Origin: Ophiosphaerella korrae
Lineage: Eukaryota; Ascomycota; Dothideomycetes; Pleosporales; Phaeosphaeriaceae
Length of the DNA: 47,871 nucleotides
Assembly: GCA_028456385.1 (NCBI GenBank)
Contig: JALNQF010000321.1
Location: 1-47,871 of the forward strand
Direction: 5' to 3'
The notes under the pieces were generated by a model. That model was not told where the DNA came from, ran no database searches, and saw only the letters and a program-made list of their open reading frames with translations. Each line of letters opens with the position of its first letter. Position 1 is the first letter of the stretch. Shown one piece after another: positions 46,931 to 47,871 of this stretch. The position numbers and the translations under genes were made by a program.

Positions 46931-47871
46931 TTAACAGCCTCCTTCCTTCTAGGTAAAGATAGTATAGAATTATCTATAGCCTACTAGCTTATAGCGTTCT
47001 ACTCTTCTATTATAGTAAGCCTAAAAGCTTCTATACTCTTTAAATTAATCCCTATACCTAAACTCTTTCTAGGGCGTTTATTTAGCCTATCTTTAAGTAA
47101 ACTCTATATATTTTTAATTGGATTTAAATCTAGACTATAAGTAGGGTAAAGATAAAGCTTAACTTTATTTCTTTTAAACTAACTCTTAATAGTAGAAGTT
47201 TTATAGATTTTATAATTATCTTATTAAAATCTCTATTCTAAATATATAATTAATATATAAACCTAAAATATTACTAATATATATATATAGATAGATAAAG
47301 GAGTAAAATAGAGTAGTAAAACTAACCGCGTTTTATATACTTTTTAACTATTAGATTTAGTACTTCTTAGATATATCTTTTATTATTAAAAGTTAAAGTC
47401 TTTATAGGGTCCCTTATAATAATTAATTTAGATTGTCTTCCTATCTAAATAGATTCCTAAACTAAGATAGTTATATCTCTAGCTATAACTTCGTTAGTAT
47501 TAGAGCTATAAAAAAACTAATTTAATAAAAAAAAATATAGATAAAAAATATAATAAAATATTTTACTAGGATTTTTTTAAAGCTTACTTTTATTAGTTAT
47601 ATAAATTAATTAGTATCTAGTTTTAATTTTACTAACTTTTCTATAATACTCTTATTTAGCTCTATACTCTCTTTGTATAGAGCTTTTATCTAAAAATATA
47701 ATCTTTTCTAAACTAAATCCTTCTTTTTCTACTAACTTTAGTTACTCCTTTAAGTACTTAAGCCTTAGTTTAGCTAATTTAGCCGAAATTATTAGCTTTT
47801 TAGTAGCTATATTAGTAGTAACTCCTTCCTCTTTTAAAAAGTATTGTAACTTTCTTATACTAATACTAAGA
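46930..47871 (-). pseudogene. Tc1/mariner-like DDE transposase remnant, N-terminus outside window
   Basis: Read right to left on the - strand. After a helix-turn-helix-end type stretch near 47780-47871 (SIRKLQYFLKEEGVTTNIA, then KLAKLRLKYLKE) comes the first catalytic region at about 47665-47700, reading KIIFLDKSSIQRE (family: SDESSxQ, with Glu to Lys and Asp retained). Towards the end lies YSLDLNPIKN at about 47105-47150, the SPDLNPIEN motif that holds the last acidic residue, now Lys for Glu. Length and spacing fit a Tc1-like DDE transposase. Stops are TAA/TAG from RIP. The second catalytic Asp is not recognised with certainty. Confidence 0.85.

Larger units (their letters stand above)
46517..47871 (-). 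mobile_element. Tc1/mariner-like DNA transposon, truncated by window edge
   Basis: It interrupts the end of the H integrase at a TA dinucleotide. Its orientation is opposite to H. It includes one terminal repeat, a 3' non-coding stretch and about 300 codons of transposase relic. The 5' part, including the HTH domain and second terminal repeat, lies to the right of 47871. Confidence 0.83.

Noticed and set aside
1..47871. AT-rich origin, mitochondrial DNA or centromere
   Set aside because: The base bias is fully explained by RIP of recognisable transposons with nested target duplications. No mitochondrial genes, tRNAs or satellite arrays are present. Centromeric location cannot be excluded, but nothing here shows it.

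Overview
This window is a gene-free, extremely AT-rich block (about a quarter G+C, judged by eye) from a filamentous ascomycete (Pezizomycotina). Almost every CpA and TpG has become TpA, while CpG, CpT and CpC cytosines remain. That is the signature of repeat-induced point mutation (RIP). Start codons and TGA have nearly disappeared, and TAA/TAG occur every few codons on both strands. I see no functional gene, rRNA, tRNA or CRISPR array. The species cannot be named; AT-isochore genomes of Dothideomycetes would be a natural setting (inference).

The block is a five-level nest of dead transposons that can be unpicked base by base from 5-bp target-site duplications (TSDs). The oldest unit is gypsy element H (+ strand: 5207-6235, 41564-44030, 44435-46516). 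R (- strand, 6236-41558, TSD attat) is inserted in H. A (+, 8317-36609, TSD attta) is inserted in R. B (+, 9420-16649, TSD acaag) and C (+, 21690-35490, TSD actac) are inserted in A. D (+, 27438-34235, TSD aatag) is inserted in C. A solo LTR (44031-44434, TSD ttatt) also sits in H. R, A, B and C are four copies of one roughly 7.0-kb chromodomain-containing Ty3/gypsy family (family 1). D and the left-edge element E (- strand, 1-5118) belong to a second chromovirus family (family 2).

Two copies of a roughly 240-bp element with 10-bp terminal inverted repeats and TA duplications (MITE-like) interrupt B (15365-15601) and A (20371-20610) in opposite orientations. At the right edge, H is cut by a Tc1/mariner-like DDE transposon on the - strand (46517 to beyond the window end).

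Read with TAA/TAG treated as former Gln/Trp codons, the elements still show gag zinc knuckles, protease, reverse transcriptase, RNase H, integrase and chromodomain in the usual order. None can be expressed. The block is best read as silenced, probably heterochromatic repeat DNA that kept receiving retroelement insertions until each was destroyed by RIP.
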